From: Caulobacter segnis
Lineage (GTDB): Bacteria > Pseudomonadota > Alphaproteobacteria > Caulobacterales > Caulobacteraceae
Assembly (NCBI RefSeq): GCF_003243465.1
Contig: NZ_QFQZ01000006.1
Span: 31,219-95,218, forward strand
Reading direction: 5' to 3'
Length of the DNA: 64,000 nt
Notes under the pieces: generated by a model
The model's database searches: none
Told to the model about the DNA's origin: nothing
Seen by the model: the letters and a program-made list of their open reading frames with translations, nothing else
Made by a program: the position numbers and the translations under genes
In this document: one piece after another, positions 40,501 through 48,987 of the stretch
Numbering within the stretch: the first letter of the stretch is position 1
How the letters are laid out: the number at the start of each line of letters is the position of its first letter

Positions 40501-41061
40501 ATGCAGGTCCTCACACGCCCCCCGTCGGGCATGCCGGCCCTCGTGCTCAACGCCGACTTCCGGCCGCTCAGCTACTATCCGCTGTCCCTCTGGCCCTGGC
40601 AGGAGGTGATCAAGGCGGTGTTCCTGGACCGCGTCGACGTCGTGGCCAGCTACGATCAGGTCGTCCATTCCCCGTCGTTCGAGATGAAGCTGCCCAGCGT
40701 CGTGGCGCTGAAGCAGTACGTCCCGCAAGAGCGACCGCCGGCCTTCACCCGCTTCAACCTGTTCCTGCGCGACGCGTTCAGCTGCCAGTACTGCGGCTCC
40801 ACCGAGGACCTGACGTTCGACCACGTCATCCCGCGGTCGCGGGGCGGCCGCACGACCTGGGAAAACATCGTCACCGCCTGCGCGCCGTGCAATCTCAGCA
40901 AGGGCGGCCGAACGCCGCGTGAAGCGGGGATGCAGCCCTATCACAATGCGCGCCGGCCCTCGATGCACGAGCTTCAGGAACGCGGACGGCGCTTCCCGCC
41001 GGGTAGGCTCCACATCAGCTGGCTGGATTATCTGTACTGGGACATCGAGCTGGAGGCCTGA
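40501..41061 (+). CDS. HNH endonuclease family protein
   Basis: 186 residues. The C-terminal HNH domain is complete: CQYCGSTEDLTFDHVIPRSR (first CXXC, catalytic HV/DH), then NIVTACAPCNLSKGG (second CXXC and Asn/His). The N-terminal half (VLNADFRPLSYYPLSLWPWQ) is the conserved extension of the small chromosomal HNH family, with AVFLDRVDVVASYDQVV. Such HNH proteins are widespread; the true role is not established. The ATG at 40501 has AGGGAGGA upstream. Confidence 0.85.
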   Translation: MQVLTRPPSGMPALVLNADFRPLSYYPLSLWPWQEVIKAVFLDRVDVVASYDQVVHSPSFEMKLPSVVALKQYVPQERPPAFTRFNLFLRDAFSCQYCGSTEDLTFDHVIPRSRGGRTTWENIVTACAPCNLSKGGRTPREAGMQPYHNARRPSMHELQERGRRFPPGRLHISWLDYLYWDIELEA

Positions 41062-41113
41062 GGCGCTTTCTGTCGGCGTCTTCGTGCAACCGGAACCATG
41101 GCGGCGGGGTTTT

Positions 41114-41141
41114 ATCTCCGAAGGCTCAAGCCATCGGAGAT
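41114..41141 (+). promoter_or_regulatory. RBS-occluding hairpin before the 92-residue gene
   Basis: ATCTCCGA (41114-41121) and TCGGAGAT (41134-41141) are perfect 8-bp arms around a 12-base loop. The 3' arm contains GGAG (41136-41139), the only good ribosome binding site for the ATG at 41148. Folding would therefore hide the Shine-Dalgarno. Candidate RNA thermosensor or protein-binding leader. Confidence 0.65.
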
Positions 41142-41147
41142 GAAGCC

Positions 41148-41426
41148 ATGACCGATACCAACAAGGGCGACGACCGCCACTTCACCCACGGCACCGCCGC
41201 CTCGACGGCAGACATGGCGCCGGACGGACAGGTGCGCCCCGAGGACAAGTCGTTCGACGCGCCCCACGCGCGCGAGGCGGACGAACCGCTCCGCGAGGGC
41301 GAGAAGCACGATCAGCTGGCGGCCAAGGTCGAGACCGCCGAGAACCGCCAGGAAGCGCTTCTGGACGAAGGTCTGGAAGAGAGCTTTCCGGGCAGCGACC
41401 CGGTCAGCGTGAAGCGGATCACCTGA
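41148..41426 (+). CDS. Small acidic protein with C-terminal EESFPGSDP motif
   Basis: 92 residues, strongly acidic and Lys/Glu-rich in the middle (PHAREADEPLREGEKHDQLA). The C-terminus is EALLDEGLEESFPGSDPVSV, a motif shared by many small stress-associated proteins of alphaproteobacteria. No catalytic or membrane region is visible, and it is likely intrinsically disordered. Translation appears to depend on the hairpin at 41114-41141. It may act as a stress-related cytoplasmic protein, but function is not known. Confidence 0.75.
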   Translation: MTDTNKGDDRHFTHGTAASTADMAPDGQVRPEDKSFDAPHAREADEPLREGEKHDQLAAKVETAENRQEALLDEGLEESFPGSDPVSVKRIT

Positions 41427-41433
41427 AGGTTCG

Positions 41434-41961
41434 TCAGCGGGCCGGAAAACGGCGCGAGGCGCGCTCGGCGAAGCTCACAGCGGCCGATGCGCCTCGCGCT
41501 GGTTCGAAGGTGGCGCGCTGGCGACGACGCCGGCGCCGGTCCAGCGCGGCGAGCTGCGCGAAGGTGAGGTGGCCGTGCTCGCGCGCGGCCTTCCGCACCT
41601 GCTCGATCATGCTTGCTCCATACACAGCGAAGACGCCCGCCGCGTCCGCCAGCCAGTCAGAGATGCTCGCGCTGCGGTGGCCAAACAGCTGAGCCACCTC
41701 GATCGCCGCGCCTAGAACGAGGGCGGCGATGGCGAGGTCGCTGCGCCGGCTGCGCGGAAACCCGAGAAACGCGATGGCCAGCAGACCGCCGAACGCGATG
41801 GCGTGGGCGCTCTTGTCGGTGAGCCCGAAGATCTTCTCCGCGCCCTGGAACGGGCCCAGCGTCAGAACCGCGACCGCCAACGATCCGGCGACCAGCACCA
41901 AGCGCGCCGCGGATACGATGTGGGTGGGCCCGAGCATGGGCGATCTCCGAAAGACGTCCAT
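41434..41961 (-). CDS. VanZ-like membrane protein
   Basis: 175 residues with four hydrophobic spans and the VanZ-typical core: DKSAHAIAFGGLLAIAFLGF (His), then AIEVAQLFGHRSASISDWLA. The last 45 residues are basic and Ala-rich, a cytoplasmic tail (ALDRRRRRRQRATFEPARGA). VanZ is linked to low-level teicoplanin resistance in enterococci, but distant homologues are of unknown role. It ends 8 bp from the convergent small acidic gene. Confidence 0.8.
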   Translation of the reverse strand: MDVFRRSPMLGPTHIVSAARLVLVAGSLAVAVLTLGPFQGAEKIFGLTDKSAHAIAFGGLLAIAFLGFPRSRRSDLAIAALVLGAAIEVAQLFGHRSASISDWLADAAGVFAVYGASMIEQVRKAAREHGHLTFAQLAALDRRRRRRQRATFEPARGASAAVSFAERASRRFPAR

Positions 41962-42045
41962 GCTTTAAGGGCCAACATCGCGCCAAGCGGTGAACGGACA
42001 GGGTTAGCGAGCCGTCACCAGACCAAGGCCTGCGCCGGCCGGTCC

Positions 42046-43878
42046 CTATTTCGGCGTGGCCTGCGCCTTGCGCTTGGCCTCCGCGGCGGCCTTGTCGGCC
42101 TCGTCCTTGGCTTTTTTCCACGCCTGATAGGTCTCGAGATAGGGCTGGCGGCGCAGCACCTTCGAAGCCGGATCGACGATCACCGGCGTGGCGTCGCCGA
42201 CCCTCAGGCGTCCCGCGCCGCCGGTCATCGGAACCGTGATCACCCTATCGCCGACCTTGACATCGACCGGCATCGGGAACGGCTTGTCCTTGGGCGTCTT
42301 CCACGCCAGCACCAGATCGGCGCCGTCGCGGGACTGCAAAAGCTCAGGCTGCTGGGCTTCGTAGAGATAGACGTCGAAGAACCAGCCGTAGTCCGCGCCA
42401 GTCACCTGGTTGACGATCTTGATGAACGCCGGCGTGCTCAGATAGCGCGGCGAGAAGTTGCCCGGCTTGGGATCGGGCGTGCCATAGACGGCGGTGCGCG
42501 TGATCTTGAAGAAGGCCTCGTCGCTCACCAGCGCCCGCAGCGTGTGCAGCACGTTGGCGGCCTTGTAGTAGATGTCGTTCCCGGGACCGCGCTCGCCGTT
42601 ATAGACCTCGTCTTCCTTCAAGGCGCGGCCAGAGACGATCGGGAAGCGGTTCTTGGTGTCGACCCGCATCTGGTTCAGGCGCGCCATATATTCCATGTCG
42701 CCGTGCAGCCATTGCGAGAACAGCGGTTGCATGTAGGTGCCGAAGCCCTCGTGCAGCCACATGTCGTCATTGTCGGCGTTGGTGAGTTGGTTGCGGAACC
42801 ACTCGTGGGCGAACTCGTGCTGCAGCAGCCAGTCGAAGCCGTAGACGTCCTTGCGGTACTCGTTGCCGTAGGCGTTGAACGTCTGGTGCTCCATGCCCAG
42901 GTGCGGGGTCTCGACCACGCCCATCTTCTCGTCGCGAAACGGGTAGGGACCGATCATCTGCTCGTAGAAGTCCAGCATCGGCGTGAATTCTGCGAACAGA
43001 GCCTTGGCCTTTTCGGCGCGGCCCTTCAGGTGCCAGAACGACATCGGGAAGCTGTCGCCGTAGCGGCTCTTGTAGGACGCGGTGAGTTCCTCGTAGGGGC
43101 CGACATCCAGGGCGATGGCGTAGGTGTTGGGGGTCTTGGCCCGCCAGTTATAGGTGCGCCAGCCGTCCTTTTCGGTCATGCCTAGGAACACGCCATTGGC
43201 CGGCGCGACCAGCGGGGCGGGCACGGTGATGTGCAGGTCGACCAGCCTGGGCTCGCCGGTCGGGTAGTCGATGCACGGCCAGAAGAGGTCGCAGCCGTCG
43301 CCCTGAACGGCCGTGGCGATCCAGGGTTCGCCGGTCTCGGTCTTGCTCCAGACAAAGCCGCCGTCCCAGGGCGCGCGCTTGGCCTCCAGCGGAACGCCCG
43401 CATAGGCGATCGCCACCGTCACCGCCTTACCCTTGGTGACGCGTCGGGGCAGCGTGATCGTCATCCGCCCTTCGGGATTGGTCCAGGCCGAGGGCTTCAG
43501 CGCCTTGCCGTCGATCGTCAGCTTGCTGATCGCGAACACGCGGTCGAAGTCGAGGACCAGCTTGTCCAGCGGTGACTTGGCGGTGAAGGTCAGGGTCGCT
43601 TCGCCCTCGATGGCCTTCTTGTCTGGGAAGATCTTGAACTTCAGGTCGGCGTGATCGAAGGCCAGGGCCTGTTGCTCCGACGGCATGGGGCCGCCGGTTT
43701 CCAGCGACAGCGGGCTGGTCTTCAAGGGCTCGGCGGCCAGGGCGCTCGTCGCGGTCGACAGGGCGAGCAACGACGCGGCGCAGGCGGCCAGGGCGCGAAT
43801 ACGGACGGACAAGGCGGGCGACTCCCGAAGGCGAAGATCTTGGGGCGCATCGGTAGGCGCGGCCGCGGGCGGCGCCAA
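42046..43878 (-). CDS. Secreted M1 family metallopeptidase
   Basis: About 610 residues from ATG 43878. A TTG at 43812, with GGGAG 8 bases upstream, would start exactly at the signal peptide (VRIRALAACAASLLALST). The zinc site is LLQHEFAHEWFRNQL plus the third ligand Glu 18 residues later (HEGFGTY). The substrate site is close to GMEHQT, which replaces GAMEN. This is an aminopeptidase-type fold active in the periplasm. The C-terminus is Lys/Ala-rich (KAKDEADKAAAEAKRKAQAT). Confidence 0.9.
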   Translation of the reverse strand: MAPPAAAPTDAPQDLRLRESPALSVRIRALAACAASLLALSTATSALAAEPLKTSPLSLETGGPMPSEQQALAFDHADLKFKIFPDKKAIEGEATLTFTAKSPLDKLVLDFDRVFAISKLTIDGKALKPSAWTNPEGRMTITLPRRVTKGKAVTVAIAYAGVPLEAKRAPWDGGFVWSKTETGEPWIATAVQGDGCDLFWPCIDYPTGEPRLVDLHITVPAPLVAPANGVFLGMTEKDGWRTYNWRAKTPNTYAIALDVGPYEELTASYKSRYGDSFPMSFWHLKGRAEKAKALFAEFTPMLDFYEQMIGPYPFRDEKMGVVETPHLGMEHQTFNAYGNEYRKDVYGFDWLLQHEFAHEWFRNQLTNADNDDMWLHEGFGTYMQPLFSQWLHGDMEYMARLNQMRVDTKNRFPIVSGRALKEDEVYNGERGPGNDIYYKAANVLHTLRALVSDEAFFKITRTAVYGTPDPKPGNFSPRYLSTPAFIKIVNQVTGADYGWFFDVYLYEAQQPELLQSRDGADLVLAWKTPKDKPFPMPVDVKVGDRVITVPMTGGAGRLRVGDATPVIVDPASKVLRRQPYLETYQAWKKAKDEADKAAAEAKRKAQATPK

Positions 43879-43897
43879 GCGCCGGGGCGCGTAACGC

Positions 43898-44458
43898 CTA
43901 AATCTTCTCGCTGATCTTGATGGCCGCCCGGCAACCGGCTTGGATCACGGCGCTCAGCAGCGGATAGCCCGGCGCCTCGCGGGCGCCTTCCTCGACGGCC
44001 AGGTCTCGGTGGGCCAGCTCGTCGTCGCGGAACTGGGAGAGTTCGGCGGCCAGTTCGGGATCGCGATCCCGCAGCTCGGTGATCTGGCCGGCATAGTGCT
44101 TCTCGATCACCGACTCGACCGCCTCCGTGCAGGCGTGGGCGGCCTTGTCGCCCATCAAGGCGGTGCCGGCGCCGAGCGCGAAGGCCGCCGCCCGCCAGAC
44201 CGGCGACATCAGGGTCGGGCGGACGCCCTTCTCGGTCAGCAGGTCGTTGAAGCGGGTCAGGTGGACCTGTTCGTGGCCCTCCATCTCCTTCAGCTGTTCG
44301 GCGATCCGCTCGCGGCCGGGCGCGTGACGCATCACGGCCGCCTGGCCGCGATAGATATGCACCGCCGCGAGTTCGCCAGCCTGGTCGACGCGCAGGATTT
44401 CACCCAGGCGAGTCTTCTGGGCGCCCATGCCAGGGCGCGGGGGCGTGGGCTTGCTCAT
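43898..44458 (-). CDS. coq7: Demethoxyubiquinone hydroxylase COQ7-type
   Basis: 186 residues from the ATG at 44458, which overlaps the dsbB-like stop (ATGA). Di-iron ligands follow the COQ7 pattern: VDQAGELAAVHIYRGQ, MEGHEQVHLTRF and, near the C-terminus, FRDDELAHRDLAVEE (EXXH repeats). The enzyme hydroxylates demethoxyubiquinone in ubiquinone synthesis. It is the last gene of a yqaA-dsbB-coq7 run. Confidence 0.92.
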   Translation of the reverse strand: MSKPTPPRPGMGAQKTRLGEILRVDQAGELAAVHIYRGQAAVMRHAPGRERIAEQLKEMEGHEQVHLTRFNDLLTEKGVRPTLMSPVWRAAAFALGAGTALMGDKAAHACTEAVESVIEKHYAGQITELRDRDPELAAELSQFRDDELAHRDLAVEEGAREAPGYPLLSAVIQAGCRAAIKISEKI

Positions 44459-45012
44459 GCGGCGGCTCCCGACTTGCGCAGCGCCGCCAGCACGGACCAG
44501 ACGGCGAGTTTCAGCGAAACCAGAACGTTCCAGCCGGCCATCGACAGGCCCAGGAACACCCAGGCGGCCTTGTCGCAGGCCGGCGCCTTGATCTTGGCGG
44601 TCCCCTTCAGCATCGCCTCCAGGTCGGAGACACCGGCGTAGCCGACGCCGGAGCAGGACGCGGGCCCCGGCCACCACTTCCACTCCGCTCCGGCGTGATA
44701 GGTCGCCAGGCCCGCCCCGTAGAGGAACAGGCCGCCCAGCAGCAGGTTGGCCGGCAGGCGCAGGCGCGGCCACAGCGGCGTGCGTTGCAGGCCCCAAGCG
44801 ATCAGCCCCACCGTTCCGGCGACCCAGTAGACCTCGCGCTGCTTGAGGCAGAGATGGCATGGGGCGAGGCCGCCGAAGCGCTCGAACGCGTGGGCGATCG
44901 CCAGCATCAGCGCGCTTGCCAGCACGGCCAGCAGCGGCCAGTGGCGCGTGACGAGGTCGTAAAGCCTCGCTAGCGGGCCGCCCGCGTGATCGCCGCTACC
45001 GTCATTGCTCAT
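44455..45012 (-). CDS. dsbB: DsbB-like disulfide bond formation protein
   Basis: 185 residues from the ATG at 45012, which overlaps the upstream stop (ATGA). Four hydrophobic spans are visible. The catalytic CHLC is in APCHLCLKQREVYW, and the second cysteine pair is in PASCSGVGYAG and KAPACDKAAW. DsbB reoxidises DsbA using quinone. Overlap with coq7 (quinone synthesis) is a suggestive functional link. No dsbA gene lies nearby. Confidence 0.92.
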   Translation of the reverse strand: MSNDGSGDHAGGPLARLYDLVTRHWPLLAVLASALMLAIAHAFERFGGLAPCHLCLKQREVYWVAGTVGLIAWGLQRTPLWPRLRLPANLLLGGLFLYGAGLATYHAGAEWKWWPGPASCSGVGYAGVSDLEAMLKGTAKIKAPACDKAAWVFLGLSMAGWNVLVSLKLAVWSVLAALRKSGAAA

Positions 45013-45617
45013 GCCACGCACGCTCCGCCGTGTCCGCCTCCGCCGATGAAATGGCTCGCGGTCAGGCCAATGACAATGAGGGCGATCAAGATTCCGGCGA
45101 ACAGGGCCAGGCGACGCTCGACCACCGGCAGCAGGGTGGGGCCGAACTTCTTGATGATGAAAGCCACCAGGAAGAACCGCGCGCCACGCGTCGCGGCCGA
45201 GGCGGCGATGAAGATCGGGAAGCTGAAGGCCGCCAGGCCCGAGGCGATCGTGACCAGCTTGTAGGGAATCGGCGTCAGGCCCTTGGCCAGGATCACCCAG
45301 ACGCCATACTTGCCGTACCAGCACTGGAACTGTTCCAGGCCGCCCGCGTGTCCGGTCGCCGCCATCATCCACAGGCCGAAGTCCTGGAGGAAGTAGCCGA
45401 TCGCATAGCCGAGGACGCCGCCCAGCACAGACGCGATCGTGCAGATCAGGGCGTAGCGCCACGCCTTCTCGGGCTTGGCCAGGCACATCGGCGCCAGCAT
45501 CACGTCCGGCGGGATCGGGAAGAACGAGCTTTCCGCGAAGGAGACCGCAAAGAGGCTGATCGGGGCGTGGCGGGACGCGGCCATGCCCATGACCCAGTCG
45601 TAGAGGCGACGCAGCAT
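45009..45617 (-). CDS. YqaA/DedA-type membrane protein
   Basis: 202 residues with four or five hydrophobic spans and the VTT/SNARE-associated core: SFAESSFFPIPPDVMLAPM, then VLGGVLGYAIGYFL and KGLTPIPYKLVTIASGLAAF. DedA relatives affect membrane potential or lipid flipping. The start is ATG at 45617. Its end is coupled to dsbB by ATGA. Together with coq7 it forms a membrane/redox operon. Confidence 0.85.
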   Translation of the reverse strand: MLRRLYDWVMGMAASRHAPISLFAVSFAESSFFPIPPDVMLAPMCLAKPEKAWRYALICTIASVLGGVLGYAIGYFLQDFGLWMMAATGHAGGLEQFQCWYGKYGVWVILAKGLTPIPYKLVTIASGLAAFSFPIFIAASAATRGARFFLVAFIIKKFGPTLLPVVERRLALFAGILIALIVIGLTASHFIGGGGHGGACVA

Positions 45618-45764
45618 GCGAACTCCGAGGAAGGTGAGAGCCCGTAGCTAAAGCGAGATCGACGAAAGTGTAAGGGGTTTTGACGCCGACCTCGCCGCGG
45701 AGCGAGGGAACGCTCTGATTGCGGCGGCTCGGACGCGCGTAGGGCGCTCTTGTCCCAAGGAATG

Positions 45765-45794
45765 GGCGCGCGCGGATCTGCGTCCACGCGCGCC
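45765..45794. terminator. Stem-loop downstream of TonB receptor
   Basis: GGCGCGCG and CGCGCGCC form an 8-bp GC stem with a 14-base loop, 9 bp past the receptor stop. No T-run follows, so termination is only likely. Confidence 0.5.
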
Positions 45795-45802
45795 ACTTGG
45801 CC

Positions 45803-48028
45803 CTAGAACTTCAGCGCCAGCGAGACGCTGTAGTTGCGGCCGGGCTGGCTATAGGCGTCCTTGACGGCGGAGCTGTCGGCCAGGCCGCGCATGTCGCTCC
45901 ACCACCAATACTTTTCATCGGTCAGGTTGAAGACGCCGGCGCGCACCGTCACCGCGTCCGTGACCGCCCACCATCCGGTCAGGTCCGCGACCGTGAACGA
46001 GGGCGGCATGAAGCAATTGTTGGCCGAGCTGCCGCCTGTCCCCGCACAGGTCACGCCGGCGCGGCCGGCGGACTTCCGGTCGGAATGGATCAGGCTGAGC
46101 TCCCCGCCAAAACGCCCAGACGGCGCGCGATAGTTGACGCCGCCGGTGATCTTGACCGGATCGATCGAGGCCAGCGGCGCGTTGACGCCATTGGTCTTGG
46201 ACGAGCCCCGCGCGTAGGCGATCGCCGCCTTGGCCGTGAAGCCTGCGCCCAGATCGAACGATCCCTTGGCCTCGGCGCCGCTGATCTTTACCGCCGACAG
46301 GTTGATGTACTGGTAGACGGCGGGGGTGGCGGCGGTGAAGTTCCCCGACACCTGCACCTGCTCGATGAAGTCGTCGTACTTGCCGGTGAAGCCGGTAACG
46401 GCCACGCGCCAGCGATCGCGATGCAGGCGGAAGCCGCCCTCCAGCGTCCGGCTGGTCTCGGGCTTGAGCTCGGGGTTCGAGATCGACCTATAGTTCGACA
46501 CGAGGTTGGCGAAGCCGGTGTTGACCTGCGACGGGGAGGGGGCCTTGAAGCCTGCCGCGAGATTGGCGAACAGCGTCACCAGCTCGGTCGCGTCCCAGAC
46601 GACGCCGATCTTGGGGCTCAGGTGGGTGTCGCTCTGGCCGGCCGCCGCCGTCGTGAACAGCGGATCGGCCTTCGGGTCCAGCTTGTAGTAGTCGAAGCGG
46701 ACGGCGGGGTAGATCGTCACCGGACCCGCCGTGATCTCGTCCTGCACGTAGAGACCGCCCAGGGTGAAGTCCGTGGTCGGGAAGGCCTTGCCGGGGAAGG
46801 TCTCGCCGGCGGGCGGGACCGTGCCGTCGCGTGTGCCCTGTTGGCGGGTGATCGAGCCGTCGCCGCCCCAGACGACCTCATGCTGGAAGGCGCCCGTCTC
46901 GAGGCGGCTGTGAAGCTCCACACCTGCGCCGAACACGCGGTTATTGAAGGTCGCGTCGCGCGTTCGGTCGGCGGCGGTGTTTCGATCTTCCGCCGAGAAC
47001 TGGCGGGTCTTGCTGCGTTGCCAGTAAAGCGTGGTCTGGGCGGCTTCGATCAGGCCATGGCCGCCGTCGAAGCGGTGGTCCAGGCTGACGCGGTCGCGCT
47101 TCAACCGGTCGAAGGCGGTCAGGCCCAGGACGCTGGTCGAGGCCAGCGGCGGCTTGGCGATCGCCGACAGCACCGTCCAGTCCACGTCGCGATCCAGGTG
47201 GTCCACCGTCAGGCGGAAGCGGTTGTGGTCGTCCGGGCTGTAGATGAGCTTGCCAAGGACAGCGTTGGACTTGTTGTCCTCGGGGTTGGCGGTCGTGCGG
47301 TCGGTGTTGGCCGAGTCGTTTTTCCCCGCCGTCTTCTGACCTTCGCCGTCCCGGCGGGTATAGGCCAGCAGGCCCTCCCAGCGATCGCTACGGCCCGCCA
47401 GCACCAGGCTCTCGCTCCAGCTTTCGTCGGCCGAGGCGTAAGCGACTCGCGCGCGGCCGGCGACATTCTGGCCGGGCTTGAGGATGTCCGCGGGATCCTT
47501 GGTGATGAAGCTGACCGAGCCGGCCAGCCCATCGGCGCCATAGAGGGCGGAGGCTGGGCCGCGCACGATCTCCACGGACTTCAGGAGGTCGAGGTCTACA
47601 TAGTCGCCGCGTCCGGTCGACTGAGCGCCGAACGCGAAGCCGTCCGGCACGCGCACGCCGTCGACCACGATCAGCACGCGATTGCCTTCCAGGCCGCGAA
47701 TGTTGAAGCCGGCGTTCCCGTCGCGCCCGGTGGAGGCGCCGGCGGCCGTGAAGCGGGCGGGGGCGGTGCGGACCGACACCCCAGGCTCGTCGCGGACCAA
47801 ATCCTTGATGTCCTTGACCAGTCCGTCCTCCATCTCGTCCGACGAGAAGACGCTGACCGTCGCGGGCGCTTTCGACAGCGGCTTTTCCGAGCGCGTTGCG
47901 GTGACCGTGACCTTGTCGACCTCGTTGGCGTCGACCGGGGCTGAAGCGTTGTCGGCGGCCCGGGCGGTCGAGGCGAGCAGGGCGGCGGTCGAGGCGGCGG
48001 CCAGGGCGGCCAGCTTCAGGCGAGACAT
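45803..48028 (-). CDS. TonB-dependent receptor, heme/hemoglobin-type
   Basis: 741 residues from the ATG at 48028 with GAAGGGG upstream. Signal peptide MSRLKLAALAAASTAALLAS. The plug has DKVTVTATRSEKPLS as TonB box and NIRGLEGNRVLIVVDGVRV. The barrel contains LAAGFKAPSPSQVNTGF and ISNPELKPETSRTLEGGFRL, the FRAP/NPNL-like pattern of hemoglobin/heme receptors, and it ends in the terminal Phe (SVSLALKF). It is divergent from the DUF4198 gene, with Fur-like palindromes between. Confidence 0.9.
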   Translation of the reverse strand: MSRLKLAALAAASTAALLASTARAADNASAPVDANEVDKVTVTATRSEKPLSKAPATVSVFSSDEMEDGLVKDIKDLVRDEPGVSVRTAPARFTAAGASTGRDGNAGFNIRGLEGNRVLIVVDGVRVPDGFAFGAQSTGRGDYVDLDLLKSVEIVRGPASALYGADGLAGSVSFITKDPADILKPGQNVAGRARVAYASADESWSESLVLAGRSDRWEGLLAYTRRDGEGQKTAGKNDSANTDRTTANPEDNKSNAVLGKLIYSPDDHNRFRLTVDHLDRDVDWTVLSAIAKPPLASTSVLGLTAFDRLKRDRVSLDHRFDGGHGLIEAAQTTLYWQRSKTRQFSAEDRNTAADRTRDATFNNRVFGAGVELHSRLETGAFQHEVVWGGDGSITRQQGTRDGTVPPAGETFPGKAFPTTDFTLGGLYVQDEITAGPVTIYPAVRFDYYKLDPKADPLFTTAAAGQSDTHLSPKIGVVWDATELVTLFANLAAGFKAPSPSQVNTGFANLVSNYRSISNPELKPETSRTLEGGFRLHRDRWRVAVTGFTGKYDDFIEQVQVSGNFTAATPAVYQYINLSAVKISGAEAKGSFDLGAGFTAKAAIAYARGSSKTNGVNAPLASIDPVKITGGVNYRAPSGRFGGELSLIHSDRKSAGRAGVTCAGTGGSSANNCFMPPSFTVADLTGWWAVTDAVTVRAGVFNLTDEKYWWWSDMRGLADSSAVKDAYSQPGRNYSVSLALKF

Positions 48029-48051
48029 CGAGAACCCCTTCGATGGAAATA

Positions 48052-48066
48052 TGCGAACCGTTCGCA
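48052..48066. promoter_or_regulatory. Fur-like palindrome in receptor leader
   Basis: TGCGAACCGTTCGCA: 7-base arms that match except at the centre. It lies 24 bp upstream of the receptor start, in its leader. The composition matches alphaproteobacterial Fur-type sites, but assignment is by similarity only. Confidence 0.5.
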
Positions 48067-48113
48067 ATTGAATGGGCGAGGGGTTAGAGCGCGGCCCAAA
48101 ACCGGTCAAGCTA

Positions 48114-48144
48114 TTTGCGATTGATTCTCAGAACTAATCGCAAT
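48114..48144. promoter_or_regulatory. Double Fur-like palindrome
   Basis: TTGCGATT (48115-48122) is exactly inverted as AATCGCAA (48136-48143). The inner part gives two overlapping halves, TTGCGATTGATTCTCA and, on the other strand, TTGCGATTAGTTCTGA. Such overlapping boxes fit two dimers of a Fur-family repressor. It lies midway between the receptor and the DUF4198 gene. Confidence 0.6.
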
Positions 48145-48187
48145 ATCGGAGTCGCGCCGCGTTCCAGCGGCGCCAGGGATAGCAGCC

Positions 48188-48973
48188 ATGATCCGTTCTC
48201 TTCGCGCCGGCCTACTGGGCGGCGCGCTCTTGCTGGGCCTCGCCGCCTCCGCCGCGCAGGCTCACTCGCCCTATCTGCTTCCAAGCGTCTTCGACGCCTC
48301 TGACCGCACGCTGGTGACGGTGGAGGGAGCCTTCACCGAAAGCTTCTTCACGCCGGAAGTGGTGATGAAGTCCGACGCCTATGCGGTGATCGGGCCGGAC
48401 GGCGTCCGCACGCCGCTGGCGCCGACCTATCTGCGCCAGCTGGCCGTCGCCGAGATCGTGACCGACAAACCTGGCACCTACCGCATCACCACGGGCCAGC
48501 GGGCGGGACGTGTGGCCAAGGCGGCGCTCGTCGATGGCGACTGGAAGTTCTTCGAGGGCGACAAGGCGCCGGCGGACGCCATCGATATGCAGAGCCTGAC
48601 GACCGCCGAGGTCTATGTGACGCGCGGCGCGCCCAGCGACGCGGCGCTGGCGCCGATCGGCAGGGGGCTGGAGTTCCGCGCCATCACCCATCCCAGCAAG
48701 ATCGTCACCGGCCGGGACGCGGTGTTCGAGGTCCTGTTCGACGGCGAGCCCCTGGCGGGGCAGGCGGTGATCCTCAGCGCCGCCGACGACCGCTACGCCG
48801 ACGCCAAGCCCGCCCCGAAGACCTTCATCGCCGACGCCAAGGGACGGCTGACCCTCAAGGTCGAGCGCTCGGGCGTCTACCAGATCCAGGCTCGACATCG
48901 CGTCGCGCCCGCCGGGCCGGGCCAGGCGGGACAGAGCCACACCTACGCCCTGACGTTCGAATCCCTTCGTTGA
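48188..48973 (+). CDS. Periplasmic DUF4198 protein
   Basis: 261 residues with a signal peptide (MIRSLRAGLLGGALLLGLAA, cleaved before HSPYLLPS). The DUF4198 core includes the N-terminal HSPYLLPSVF (His after cleavage, a possible metal ligand), VTVEGAFTESFFTPEVVM and the C-terminal GQAVILSAADDRYADAKPAP. Related proteins accompany metal uptake systems in the periplasm. It is divergent from the TonB receptor, and the EF-hand gene follows 14 bp later, so the group looks like one metal-responsive locus. Confidence 0.85.
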   Translation: MIRSLRAGLLGGALLLGLAASAAQAHSPYLLPSVFDASDRTLVTVEGAFTESFFTPEVVMKSDAYAVIGPDGVRTPLAPTYLRQLAVAEIVTDKPGTYRITTGQRAGRVAKAALVDGDWKFFEGDKAPADAIDMQSLTTAEVYVTRGAPSDAALAPIGRGLEFRAITHPSKIVTGRDAVFEVLFDGEPLAGQAVILSAADDRYADAKPAPKTFIADAKGRLTLKVERSGVYQIQARHRVAPAGPGQAGQSHTYALTFESLR

Positions 48974-48987
48974 TCCAAGGAAACCTG

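Noticed and set aside
41092..41113. GGAACC as a -35 element of an EcfG-type stress promoter before the small acidic gene
   Set aside because: The expected GTT-type -10 at about 16-17 bases downstream is absent; the nearest GTT is only 11 bases away.
45797..47944. Long open frame on the plus strand opposite the TonB receptor
   Set aside because: It mirrors the receptor's coding frame and has no protein-like motif or start signal.
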